NCBI RefSeq assembly: GCF_000701785.1
Contig: NZ_JNJU01000001.1
Coordinates: 124,001-188,000 of the forward strand
From: Mycoplasmoides alvi ATCC 29626
Lineage (GTDB): Bacteria > Bacillota_I > Bacilli_A > Mycoplasmatales > Mycoplasmoidaceae
Length of the DNA: 64,000 nucleotides
Direction of reading: 5' to 3'
A program made the translations under genes and the position numbers. The first letter of the stretch is position 1; the number at the start of each line of letters is the position of its first letter. A model generated the notes under the pieces. It did no database searches and had not been told where the DNA came from. It was given only the letters and a program-made list of their open reading frames with translations. Positions 1 to 9,983 of this stretch are shown here, in pieces.

Positions 1-1438
1 TAAAATTGAATTAGATCGTTTTGCTAATAAAAAGATTTATCAAGTGGCAGTTAAACGAGCAATTCATGAACCATTGTCATTGATTAATGAAGCTTTTGAA
101 AAGGCTACTGTTTATGGTCAAGAAGGAATTGAGCTAAAATCTAAAGACGGTTTAAATGATAAAAAATCTAAAACTTCATTCATGAAACATATCTTGACTG
201 GAATTTCATATATGATTCCATTTGTTATTTTGGGTGGTATTTGTATAGCTTTATCTAATGGTTTATCTAGTGCAATTTATCGGGATCAAATAGCTAGTAA
301 TCCATCTTTTCAAATTCCATCTGGTGATTTTTTATACTACTTAGGTCAAATTGGTTCTATTGCATTTACTTTAATGATTGGTGCCTTGGGAGCATATATT
401 GCATATTCAATTTCTGGAAGAGCAGCTCTTGCACCAGCTTTTATAGTTAGTGTGTTAGGAAATACAACAACAGCAATTTATCCATTTGCTGGAATTAGTG
501 TTGAAGCACCAATGGGTTTTGTTGGGGCAATTATCTTTGGTTTTTTAATTGGTTATACTGTTAAATGAATTAACACTTGAAGAGTACCAAAATCTATTTC
601 ATCAATTATGCCAATTTTTGTTATTCCATTGGGTGTTGGTATTTTCTATTCTTTATTGGCGATGTTTGTGATTGGTGCACCTATTTCTTATGTTATGGGA
701 CAATTTATTAATGCATTAAAGAGTCTTTTCTTACCGCCTGAAGCTGGTGGAGTGCCTCAAGAATTAGGAATTGGAATTAGTATATTAATTGGTTTGCTTA
801 TTGGCGCAATGACTGGATTTGATATGGGAGGACCTATTAATAAAGTTGCTTTTATAGCTTGTTCTACATTGGTAAGCTCTAATGTTTATGAACCAATGGG
901 AATGATGGGTGCAGCAATCCCAATTGCACCTTTAGGCATGGGTTTTTGTACTTTGATTTTTAGAAATAAATTTGATGATCAAGAAAAATCTTTAGGAATT
1001 TCTGCAATTATTATGGGATCAGTAGGAATTTCTGAAGGAGCAATTCCATTTGCTATTAGTGATCCAAAAAAAGCAATTATATGTAATGTTATTGGAAGTG
1101 CTGTTGCTGGAGCAATTGCTGCTGGGTTAAGTGTTACTAATGCAGCTCCTGCTGGGGGACTAATTGTTGCAGTTTTAGGTGCTGTTGGTAGTAACACTTA
1201 TGGGGTTGCTGCAGGAATTGGGTTCTATATATTATCAATTGTTATTGGAACAGCAGTAACATGTGTTTTATATGGTTTTTTAAGAAATAAGGAATTTAAG
1301 ACTTTATTTAAAAGTAATAAAAATGATTCATTAGAGATTAAAAATAATAAAAACAAAGAATTTAACTTGAACAATGAAACTTTTTTACATCAAAATAGTG
1401 AAGATGATAAAGTTAACATTAGTTCTGAAAGTAATTAG
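1..1438 (+). CDS. fruA: Fructose-type PTS permease, EIIC part (5' end outside window)
   Basis: The reading frame is already open at base 2, so the gene begins left of the window. Visible is a linker that would follow a IIB domain, then a multi-helix EIIC membrane domain with glycine-rich helices and the GAxGAYIAYSIxGRAALAPAF segment typical of fructose-family EIIC. TGA at 566 and 581 is read as Trp and joins the two halves. The protein ends with a polar Asn/Lys-rich tail after the last helix. The family takes up fructose or a related sugar and phosphorylates it with phosphate from HPr. The small membrane protein that follows starts 10 bases after the stop and is probably co-transcribed. Substrate is inferred from family only. 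Confidence 0.85.
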
Positions 1439-1448
1439 GATTTAATTT

Positions 1449-1745
1449 ATGAGTAATAAGAAAAGTAATTTATCCAAAAATAAAGTAAGAAACTTTTTTA
1501 ATAATAAAAATGTGCTAATTATTATGGTCATTGTTACTATATTATTTATAGTTGCTGGAATTACCTTAACAATTATTGGTTATCCTGATTATAGTACATT
1601 TATTAGTGCCAATGATAGTAGTAATAGGCCAGACATCTCTATTTTTGTTTATGGGACTTTTTTTATTGCCATGAGTATTGTTTTAATTTTGATGGATGTT
1701 TTATATACTAATTCTATTTTTAATAAAAAAATGAAAACACTTTAA
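1449..1745 (+). CDS. Small two-helix membrane protein, unknown function
   Basis: This 98-residue protein starts with an Asn/Lys-rich N-terminus (about residues 1-22) followed by two hydrophobic segments (about 23-46 and 65-87) separated by a short polar loop. It begins 10 bases after the fructose permease stop with a weak AGGA-like signal at 1438, which suggests one transcription unit with the permease. I do not recognise a family. A second small two-helix protein lies just upstream of the glucose permease, so the pairing of such proteins with PTS genes is noteworthy but unexplained. Confidence 0.65.
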   Translation: MSNKKSNLSKNKVRNFFNNKNVLIIMVIVTILFIVAGITLTIIGYPDYSTFISANDSSNRPDISIFVYGTFFIAMSIVLILMDVLYTNSIFNKKMKTL

Positions 1746-1938
1746 CTAGTAATAAAAGTATTATGATTTTATGTTGCATGACATTTATCAAATACTTATA
1801 ATTTACACAAATTTGTTTTAGATAGAAAATAAAATTATATTAATCCTTAATAAATTAAATTTATAAATGTCATTTCAGGAATTGAAAATAATTAATTTTT
1901 TAATTTTTATATTGAAAATCTTTTATTATTTATTTTGT

Positions 1939-1944
1939 TATAAT
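1939..1944 (+). promoter_or_regulatory. Putative -10 box (TATAAT) for the 2011 gene
   Basis: An exact TATAAT lies 67 bases before the GTG start at 2011 in an AT-rich gap of 265 bases. A TTGAAA upstream at 1912 is about 21 bases away, too far for a standard spacer, so a -35 box is not convincing. Confidence 0.4.
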
Positions 1945-2010
1945 GATTTTGATTAGTTATTGGAGTTTTTACCAAGAAACTAATCTCTTACTAGGAAAAA
2001 AGTAGTTAAT

Positions 2011-2352
2011 GTGAATTTAATTAAATTTTCATCAAATTCTTCTTTGTTTTTGATGTCCAAAGTTTCAAGGTCAATTTCTTCAAATTTATTAATTGGACTT
2101 TGGGTGATTGTTTCTATTTTTGCTCTCATTGCAATTGTAAGTTTTTCATTGAGTTATTATTTCTATAAATTTAAAAAGTGCAGCAATAACAACGATCTCA
2201 AATCATTTTCTTCTTTAGATTCTGATTTAAATTTTGAACAAAACAAATGAAAGTCTTGGTGAATTAAATATAGAGCTAGTGGTTTTTTTTGTTTAGGAAT
2301 TCTTTTTTCTATGCTCGCAATTGGTGGAATAATTTTTAATCTCAATTTATAA
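2011..2352 (+). CDS. Small two-helix membrane protein, unknown function
   Basis: A GTG start gives 113 residues once TGA at 2248 and in the following WKSWWIKY segment is read as Trp. Hydrophobic segments lie near residues 27-51 and 91-112, separated by a polar stretch rich in Ser, Asn and Asp. Each end therefore carries one membrane helix. It sits between the fructose and glucose PTS genes in the same direction and ends 98 bases before ptsG. No family is recognised. The start could also be the internal ATG at residue 15. Confidence 0.6.
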
Positions 2353-2450
2353 ATTTTTGAATGTTTTTATTAAAAATATTAAAGTTATAAAACTAAATTT
2401 TAAGTATTTTTTATGATTTAAATTTATGTTTTGACAAGAAAGGATCATTT

Positions 2451-5066
2451 GTGTCTAATTTTAGTTCACATAATTCAACTCAAATTGAAAGCAATTCATT
2501 GTCTTCAAAATTAAAAAAACGATTTTCTTTTAAAAAACCTAAAAAGGGTGCAACAAAAGAGTTTATTGGTAAATTATCTCAAGGATTAATGATGCCAATT
2601 GCTGTTTTACCAATTGCAGGTTTATTGCTTGGTATTGGTGCAGCAATTGTAACAAATGCTGGTACAAATGAAGCATTGAAAATATTTGGTTTGTTTTTAA
2701 AAAATGCTGGAGATTTTGTATTTGGTAATCTATCAGTTCTTTTTGCTGTTGCAATTGCAATTGCTTTTACTAGGGATGCTGGAGTTGCTGGTTTATCAAC
2801 TTTAATTGCTTGAATTGCATTTAATGGAATGCAAAGTGCTTTAATTATTGGTGGTTCTAAAGATACTTTTGGTCAGGAAACATACAACATGTTGTATTGA
2901 ACATCATTACCTGCTTCTGTATTTGGTCAAAATGTAGGAATTTTTTCATTACAAACATCTGTTTTTGGTGGCGCAATTGTCGGTTCAATTGTAGCCATTC
3001 TATACAACAAATTTTATCAAATTCGTATGCCACAAATTTTGGGTTTTTTTTCTGGAACCCGTTTTGTGCCAATAATTTCATTATTAGCAATGGTTCCATT
3101 GTCATTAATTTTTGCAATGATTTGACCTGGAATTGGTTTAGGTCTGAATGAAATTGGTATTGGTCTAGGTACTTTAAGTGCTAATGGCGGAACTAATGCA
3201 TTAATATTTGGTTATATTGAAAGAGCATTAGTGCCATTTGGTTTACACCATGCATTTTATACTCCATTATGGTACACCACTGCGGGCGGAACTATGACTA
3301 ATGCCGGATCAATTACACCTTATATCCACATGAATGGTAGTGTCTATGCAGTTATTGGTTATGTTTTAAATGGTTCTGAACATCTTTTAGTTGATGATAA
3401 GACTTGAGTTGGTGTTATTAATGGTCTTAATGGTAACGGTGCTTTTAGTACTGATGCATTTGCTGGTGATCAAAGATTATGATTTGCATTAAATAGTAAT
3501 TTAATTGGCAAAGAATTAATTTTATCTAATGGTGAACATTATGAACGTTATAAGATGACATTTGAAACGTTTGCCCAAAATACATGAAACCCAAACCCTG
3601 GGGCAGTCACAACAACAAATGAAGATTTATTGAATGCTTTAAATTCAGGAACATCAGTTCCATTTGATGCAACTAAATTTACTCCTGCATTCCCGGGTGT
3701 GAATCCTGGTCAATATGAACAAGGTAAGTTTTCTTTCATGATTTTTGGTTTACCAGCTGCTGCTGGAGCAATGATTATGGCTGCACCTAAAGAAAATCGT
3801 AAAACTGCTTTTTCAATTGTTGGTTCTGCAGCTTTAACTTCATTATTAACAGGAATTACTGAGCCATTAGAATTTACTTTCTTATTCTTAGCTCCTTGAT
3901 TGTATTGAGGAATTCATGCAGTTTTATGTGCATTTAGTTTTTGATTTATGTCATTATTTGGTGCAAATTTAGGAATGACTTTTAGTGGCGGTTTAATTGA
4001 TTACACTATTTATGGAATTGTCCCTGATGCTTTAGGTGCTAATGTTCATAGTTGAGCTGTACCAATTATTGGCATTGTTTATATTCCAATTTACTTTACT
4101 ATTTTTTACTTTTTGATTAAACGATTTGATTTAAAAACTCCTGGTCGTGGCGGAGAATTAATTTCTAAGAAAAAATACATGGCAAGTAAGAATTCTAAAG
4201 TAGATCAAGAGTTTACTAATACTCAAGTAATTGCTTACAAATTAATTGATGCTTTTGGGGGGATTAAAAATATTGAAGCAGTTAATGCATGTATTACAAA
4301 ACTTCGAGTTAATGTAATTGATCCATCCAAGGTTGATGAAAATGAGATTAAGGCATTGGGTTCTAATGGTTTATTAAGTCCAAGTCCAACATTAGTTCAT
4401 GCAATTTTTGGAACTGAAAGTGAACCAATTAAAACCCAAATGAACAATATCATTGATCATCGTATTGATAGTGAAAAACTTAAACAGTATATTGATCAAA
4501 TTGAAAATGGTAGCAAAGATGAACCAATAATTACTTCAGATACATCATCAATGAATACTTTGCCAAATGAAATAATTATTCATGCACCATTGAGTGGAAT
4601 TGTTGTTGATTCTAAAGATATTCCAGACAAAACATTTGCAGAAAATTTAATGGGGCAAGGTCTTGCTATTGAACCAGATAGTGAAAAAGTTATTTCTCCA
4701 TCTAATAAAGAAGTTAAAGTTGAAGTTGCATTTCCAACAGGTCATGCATATATTCTTGATATTGATGGTATCAAAATATTAATTCATATTGGTTTAGATA
4801 CAGTTACTTTAAATTCTAGTACCAATTTAGATAGTTCTAATTTAATTGCTTTTAAACCTAAAATTAAAGTTGGGGATACAATTAAACCTTATGCTGATTT
4901 GGTAGATGTTGATTTTGATATCATCAGAAATAAAAATTTAAAAACAATTACACCAATTGTTGTTTTAAATGAATGTTTAGTTAATTATGACTTAACTATT
5001 ATTCCAGCTTTTGGATCACATGTTAATTTTAAAGATCCTTTAATTAAGTTAACTTTAAAAAAATAA
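2451..5066 (+). CDS. ptsG: Glucose-type PTS permease EIICBA
   Basis: The 871-residue protein takes up glucose (or a related hexosamine) and phosphorylates it. Domain order is IIC, IIB, IIA. The IIC part starts at about residue 40 with [18 protein letters not shown] and contains the family signature GITEPLEF near residue 470. IIB has the phospho-cysteine context NACITKLRV near residue 620. IIA has FPTGHAY and the active-site His in LIHIGLDTV near residues 764 and 780. At least ten TGA codons are read as Trp. The start is GTG, chosen because AGAAAGGA at 2437-2444 sits seven bases before it. A polar, Ser-rich 35-residue N-terminal extension precedes the first helix. A long insertion (about residues 305-420) separates IIC helices. 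Confidence 0.93.
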
Positions 5067-5248
5067 GTTTTTAAAAATAATTTTCTACTTTTTAATAAAG
5101 TTTCATTTGTTATAAATTTACATATATTATTGTATAGATGTTTTTAATTTGTTTTAAGTGTTCCTTTAATAACTTTATTTAATTGTTATTTTAAGAATAT
5201 AGCAGTTTTTATGGTTTTTGTTATTTTTAGTGAAAACCAAAAAATTAA

Positions 5249-5254
5249 TATAAT
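5249..5254 (+). promoter_or_regulatory. Putative -10 box for the BI-1-like gene
   Basis: TATAAT lies 63 bases before the GTG at 5317 within the 250-base gap after ptsG. The upstream TTAGTG at 5227 is a poor -35 match. No hairpin terminator for ptsG was seen in the gap. Confidence 0.4.
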
Positions 5255-5316
5255 ATATGTACTATATCTTCAATTTTGAATTTGTAAGATACACTACTTA
5301 AACTAAGGAGATTTTT

Positions 5317-6120
5317 GTGAGTTACGATAATGTTTATACCCCATTGGAAAGTAGATGAGTTTTTAGGCAAGAGCAATCAAAATTATTGTCACGTTCTTTT
5401 TTGTTTACAGGAATTTCTTTCTTTTTAATATTTGTTTTTTCATTTCTCCTTTATTACTTACTACCACAAAATAGTTCTGGTGCAAACGTTGCAAATAATT
5501 TTTTAATTATTTCACCAATATTTATTCTTGTTTCTACAATAATGGGAATGTTTTTAAGGGGTAAAACTCATGGAACTATGACTTTTACTTTTTTTGTATA
5601 TACCTTATATATAATTGCCCAATCAATAGGGATTGGCGGTTTGTTATATGCAATTAAATTTTCTTCTACAGTTGGTCTTAATTCTGGCATCAATGTTATT
5701 GATGTAGCTTCAGTTTTTGGTGTTGCAGGTTTAATGTTTATTGGAATGTCATTAATAGGAATTAAGATGTCAAGAAAAGCATCTGCTAAATTTTCTACTT
5801 TTATCATTGCTGCCACAATAGTGTGATTGCTTTCTAGTGTTGTTTTTTCAGTTATGTTTATTTTTACTCCATTTTTTGGTGGTGGTTACAATTCTAATTC
5901 ATGATTTGTAATTGTTTCAACTCTTGTTGGCGGATTATTTAATTTGGGTTATATAGTGTTTATAGTATCACAAATCAAACAAAGTAGTGATTTTGTTGAT
6001 TTAGTTGGCAATAGAACTTTAACTAATTCATTAGCAGCTTCTTATGGATTTTGAATGTTAGTTAATTTAATGGGCCTTGTTTGAAACTTAATTAGACTAT
6101 TATTTATATTTAACCGATAA
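5317..6120 (+). CDS. BI-1/YccA-like seven-helix membrane protein
   Basis: The frame gives 267 residues from a GTG start that follows a good AAGGAG at 5305. Three TGA codons are read as Trp. The profile is a short cytoplasmic N-terminus followed by about seven hydrophobic helices and an ending WxLVNLMGLVWNLIRLLFIF that resembles the C-terminus of the Bax-inhibitor-1/YccA family (helices with FGVAGLMFIGMS in the middle). In other bacteria members interact with membrane proteases or leak calcium; which applies here cannot be read. The next gene on the opposite strand ends only two bases away, so the two genes converge tail to tail. Confidence 0.6.
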
Positions 6121-6122
6121 AT

Positions 6123-6785
6123 TTAATCATCCAAATCATTAATTGGAAGTTTATCTCTAAATTCATACTCAATTCCATCAGATGCACAAATTATTTGTGC
6201 ATCAAGTGGGGCTTTAATGGATATATTACAGCCAGGGCACATGTACTTGAAAAATTTTTTAATTGATTTTTCACTAGGTTTTTTGATCCTTGTGTATTCA
6301 CCTAGTATTTTGTTTAAACCACTTTCATTAATACAATTTTCAAAAATTTTATCTAATTCTGGACTAGCTTTAAAATCAGAATAACCTATTTTTGGGTCTT
6401 TCAAATCAAAAATTGCTCCTATTTCTTCACCAAGTTTTTTAAATTCTTTATTATGAAATTTTCCAGATTTATTTGTGTCTTTAATATCCATTACAAATGC
6501 TTTATAATGAATTAGTTCGTGGGTTAAGGTGTTTAATATTTTTTTAGGATCTTGCCAAGTAATTGCTTCAGATGTTATTGAAAGTTCATGAGATTTTTTA
6601 TCATTAATTTTTCACTTATTAGCTCAAAAAACACCTAATGAATTAACACTTGTTGATCTTTCCCCTTGAATTACAAAAACAATTTCATTGAATAAACCAT
6701 CAAATACATATTCATTTAAATAGTCAATACATCTTGACATGCAACAATAAAAATTTTCAAGAACATTTATTTTTTTTATTTCCAT
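6123..6785 (-). CDS. SprT-like zinc metalloprotease
   Basis: With TGA as Trp the frame spans 220 residues. It contains a zinc-binding HELIH motif at residues 89-93 preceded by LT, then a conserved downstream HNKEFKKLGEEIG segment that fits the third ligand region of SprT-like domains, and a C-terminal zinc ribbon starting CPGC at 183-186. SprT-like proteins are predicted proteases; eukaryotic relatives (Spartan) cut DNA-protein crosslinks. The second in-frame Met was taken as start because AAAAGGAAAA lies five bases before it; an upstream ATG at 6809 has no such signal. It is the last gene of a minus-strand run with the YtpR-like and DegV genes, separated by a 73-base gap. Confidence 0.75.
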
Positions 6786-6858
6786 ATTTTTCCTTTTCAA
6801 AATTTTCATTAAATTTTAACTACATTTACATGGCAACTTGTATTTAGAAGATTTATTT

Positions 6859-7491
6859 TTAAAGCATATTATTTTTGCAATTATATACTTCTTTAAATTG
6901 ACTAAATTCTTTTGTTTCATTTGGTAATTCTAGAATACTTTTTGGAATATTTTTTGAATCAAATAAATTTAATTCTTTTGCACTACAAATCATTCCTTCA
7001 GATTCAAAATTCATAAGTTTTGATTTAAATATTTCTTGTCCATTTGGCATAATACAACCAGGTAGTGCTACCACTACTTTAATGTTTGGTTTGACATTAT
7101 TTGCCCCACAAATAATTTTTTTTAATTGTTCTTCACCTATATCAACAGTGCAATAATTTAAATGACTATTAGAAATTTTTTCAACATCCTTTATAACTCC
7201 AACAACAAATGGAATTTTATTAACAAAATGAGATAATTCTAAATTTGTAATTTTTTCTAATTCTTGAATTAAATAAGGTGTTGGTTCATTTAAACCATAA
7301 TTTAGTTTTAATTTTTTTTCACTTACTTTATGTATATTAAAACCTAATATATTATTTTCATTATCATAAAAGAACAATAAATTATTTTTAAAAATGGTTT
7401 TACTAGGTATTTTGTTACCACTAATTTTTACTACTAATGTATCTTGCAATGTTTGAAAATTATAAAAAATGCTTATGTATTTATTTTCCAT
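6859..7491 (-). CDS. ytpR: YtpR-type tRNA-binding (EMAP II/OB-fold) domain protein
   Basis: The 210-residue protein has an N-terminal domain of about 90 residues of the YtpR type, then a tRNA-binding OB fold (about residues 95-195) with the pattern VGVIKDVEKISNS, IICGANNV and ESEGMICSAKEL, which matches the N-terminal B2 region of PheT and the EMAP II family. The same pattern is seen in the pheT gene at 54025 (VCGAENVSKRE, SEGMICSYEEL). It presumably binds tRNA; its cellular role is not established. It starts 11 bases after the DegV stop, so both are likely one operon. Confidence 0.82.
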   Translation of the reverse strand: MENKYISIFYNFQTLQDTLVVKISGNKIPSKTIFKNNLLFFYDNENNILGFNIHKVSEKKLKLNYGLNEPTPYLIQELEKITNLELSHFVNKIPFVVGVIKDVEKISNSHLNYCTVDIGEEQLKKIICGANNVKPNIKVVVALPGCIMPNGQEIFKSKLMNFESEGMICSAKELNLFDSKNIPKSILELPNETKEFSQFKEVYNCKNNML

Positions 7492-7502
7492 ATATTATGC
7501 TC

Positions 7503-8372
7503 TTAATTAGTTTGAATAAATATTGCATAATTATTCATTCCTGTATGCAAACCAATAACAGGACTAATATATGTTCAATCTAATTCAATGTTTTGTGGTA
7601 GGAGCTTTTTATATTCAGCTACTATTTCTTTATTTTTGTTTGTGTCTAAAATAGATGTAATTATTTTAACATTTTTTATTCCATGTTTTTTTCAATTAAT
7701 TATGCTATCTAGATATTCTAAAGACATTTTTTTAGCATTATCATCAGTTTGTGTTTTGTTAAAGTAAGTTAGCAATCCGTCTAATCCATGCATTTTAATC
7801 AATATTTTTGTTTTTAATGTTTTAACTAAAAAAGCTTTCCAACCTTTTAATCTGCCACCTGCAATTAATCTTGAAACATCATTAACAACTAATACTCCTG
7901 CCATTTTTTTTCTGTTAATATCAACAATTTCATCAATTTTTTGTCAATCACATTCATCATTATTTTTTAGATAGTTATCAATCTCTTCAATAATAAAACT
8001 AATTCCTGATTCAACTATTAAAGCATCAACAACATGAAATCTATTATTTTCAAAAGTTGTTTCTAACATTTTTCATGTATTAAAAGTTCCAGAAAATTGC
8101 CTATCAATTGGTATCCCAATCACATAATCATATTCTTTTAATAGTTCAAAAATTTTGTTTTCAACTTCTCCAATAACTGTTTGACCTGTTTTTAGTTGAG
8201 ATTTATTTTCAATTTCAATTTTCAAATTATTAATATCAAAATTGATTCCTGATTTGTATGTTATTTCCTTATTATTTTCAATTTTTATAATTTCTAATGG
8301 AACTAAGTAAATATGCTTATTGGGATTTTCTGGAATTCCAGCAGATGAGTCAATCAGATATGCAATCTTCAT
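7503..8372 (-). CDS. DegV family fatty-acid-binding protein
   Basis: The 289-residue frame starts MKIAYLIDSSAGIP, the typical N-terminus of DegV proteins, carries IGIPIDRQFSGTF near residue 91-103 and ends with SPVIGLHTGMNNYAIFI, the conserved GPVIGxHxGPG segment at the lipid head-group pocket. Internal TGA codons are Trp. DegV/FakB proteins bind a fatty acid and present it to FakA kinase so that exogenous fatty acids enter phospholipids, which suits a Mollicute that cannot make fatty acids. No FakA gene lies in this window. It is the first gene of the minus-strand run DegV, YtpR, SprT-like and is divergent from rpsB. Confidence 0.88.
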
Positions 8373-8489
8373 AGGAATAATATTTCATTTCTATATTTCT
8401 TTTACTATTTATATTCAAGTTAATTATATTTTTAAAATACATTTTATTGATAAATTTAATATTAAAAGTCAATTCTATGTTAAATTATG

Positions 8490-8495
8490 TATAAT
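8490..8495 (+). promoter_or_regulatory. Putative -10 box for rpsB
   Basis: An exact TATAAT lies 105 bases before the rpsB start in the 227-base gap shared with the divergent DegV gene. No clear -35 element. The second TATATT at 8569 is an alternative. Confidence 0.3.
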
Positions 8496-8599
8496 TTGTT
8501 ACAAATGTTTTTAAATTTTATTTATTTTATGTAAATAAATTTTTGTCTTACATTTTGTTATGAATCAAGTATATTAGAAAGGTTATTTTTAAATTTTAA

Positions 8600-9592
8600 A
8601 TGATTATTGAAATTGATAATTCTGAATCAGCAACTACAAATAGTGTTGCTGCAAAAACTGATTTAGATAGCACAGTAAATTCAGATACAACTTTTGAAAA
8701 AAGTAATGAGCACATTGAAAAACCAATAGTAAGTACAAGTAAAATTATGGAAGTTGGCGGTCATATTGGTGTTTCTAAAAGAAGATGAAATCCAAAGATG
8801 AAGCCTTACATATATACAAAAAGGGGAGTTAATTTTACTACTCCGTATGATGTATTTAATTTGCCACTTGTTCACGAAAAACTTAGAAATGCTTTTGATT
8901 TTCTTTTTGAAGTTTCTAAAAATAATGGCACTATTTTGTTTGTTGGGACAAAAACAAAGCAAGTTCAAGAATTAGTTAAAGAAATTGCAAATCGTGTTCC
9001 TTCAATTAGTTATATCTATCAACGATGACTTGGTGGAACTTTAACAAATTTTAAGACTATAAATAATTCAATCAAACAGTTAAAGAAATTAACAGAGCGC
9101 CGTGAAAATGGATTAAGTGAATATACAAAAAAGGAACAAATTTTAATAATTAAAAAATTAAATAAATTGGAAAAATTTTTTGGTGGGATAAAGAACATGC
9201 ATGGATTGCCAAATGTAATTGTTGTGGATGATCCAGTTCATGAAAAAAATGCAATTATGGAAGCAAGAAAGTTGAATATTCCTATTGTTGCAATTGCAAA
9301 TACAAATGCAAATCCAAACTTAATTGATTATATTGTTCCTGCTAATAACACTTCCATTCGTTCTATTACTTTATTTATGAACTTATTGGCTGATGCTGTT
9401 GCAATGGGTATTAATGAAAAACCTTTGTTTGCTTTCAAAAATGATGAAGAAATTGTTATTGCGCAAATACAACGACGAAATTATGAAAATAGAAATGTTG
9501 TTAATAGACAATATAATTACAAAGAAATCCAAAATAAAAGACGTGAATTATCTCATGTCAACATATCTAAAGACAATCCAAATCAAAAATAA
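8600..9592 (+). CDS. rpsB: 30S ribosomal protein S2
   Basis: The 330-residue frame has the S2 core from about residue 50 (EVGGHIGVSKRRWNPKMKPYIY, LFVGTKTKQ, YQRWLGGTLTNF, VIVVDDPVHEKNAIMEARKLNIPIVAIANTN). It differs from a usual S2 (about 230-260 residues) by an acidic Ser/Thr/Asp-rich N-terminal extension of about 48 residues and a charged C-terminal tail of about 50 residues. The ATG is 17 bases from the nearest AGAAAGG (8576-8582), a long spacing, but no in-frame start lies closer. TGA at 8786 and 9026 is Trp. No tsf gene follows. Confidence 0.95.
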
Positions 9593-9699
9593 TTTGATTA
9601 TTAAATTTTAGATTTATTAGAATTGATATTTTATACTTAATCTATGTTTATTTATTAATTTTTACATTAACATTAGATGTTTCAAGCGAGTAAGGAATT

Positions 9700-9948
9700 A
9701 TGCAAAATAAGGATAATAAGAAAACTTTAAAAATTAGGTCAACTTCTAAAGATATTGAACAATTTGAACGTGTTAAGTTAGATGAAACTAAAGTTATTGT
9801 TGGTAATTCTTCTAAATTGAATGCTGATCAAATATTGCTTGAAGATTTAAAAATTCAATTAAAAACTGCAACTGAAAAAAGTGTAATTTCTAGTTTAAAA
9901 AAAGAAATTAAAAATTTGGAAAAGAAAATTGCCAAAAGTAATAGATAA
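9700..9948 (+). CDS. Small charged coiled-coil protein, unknown function
   Basis: This 82-residue, lysine-rich protein starts at ATG after AAGGA at 9689. Residues 45-80 have heptad-like spacing (LLEDLKIQLKTATEKSVISSLKKEIKNLEKKI), suggesting a coiled coil. It ends 35 bases before dnaE and could be co-transcribed with it. No family is recognised. It might be a structural or regulatory partner, but nothing in the sequence says which. Confidence 0.55.
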   Translation: MQNKDNKKTLKIRSTSKDIEQFERVKLDETKVIVGNSSKLNADQILLEDLKIQLKTATEKSVISSLKKEIKNLEKKIAKSNR

Positions 9949-9983
9949 ATTTCTTTTTTTGAAAAAGATACAAATATTCCTGT

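Noticed and set aside
566-568. TGA codon in the fructose permease and dozens of similar in-frame TGA in other genes as evidence of pseudogenes
   Set aside because: They sit where the families have Trp and occur in nearly all genes, so the genome uses TGA for Trp.
979-1197. Minus-strand frame inside the fructose permease
   Set aside because: Mirror of a conserved membrane domain; the hydrophobic composition reflects the complement of the EIIC helices.
2857-3151. Frames on both strands inside ptsG
   Set aside because: They lie within the continuous EIIC domain when TGA is read as Trp; no signal supports them.
8320-8514. Plus-strand frame across the DegV start and the gap before rpsB
   Set aside because: Overlaps the well-supported DegV N-terminus and has no ribosome-binding site.
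9393-9611. Alternative frame at the end of rpsB
   Set aside because: Shifted frame of the charged S2 tail; the S2 frame is continuous to 9592.
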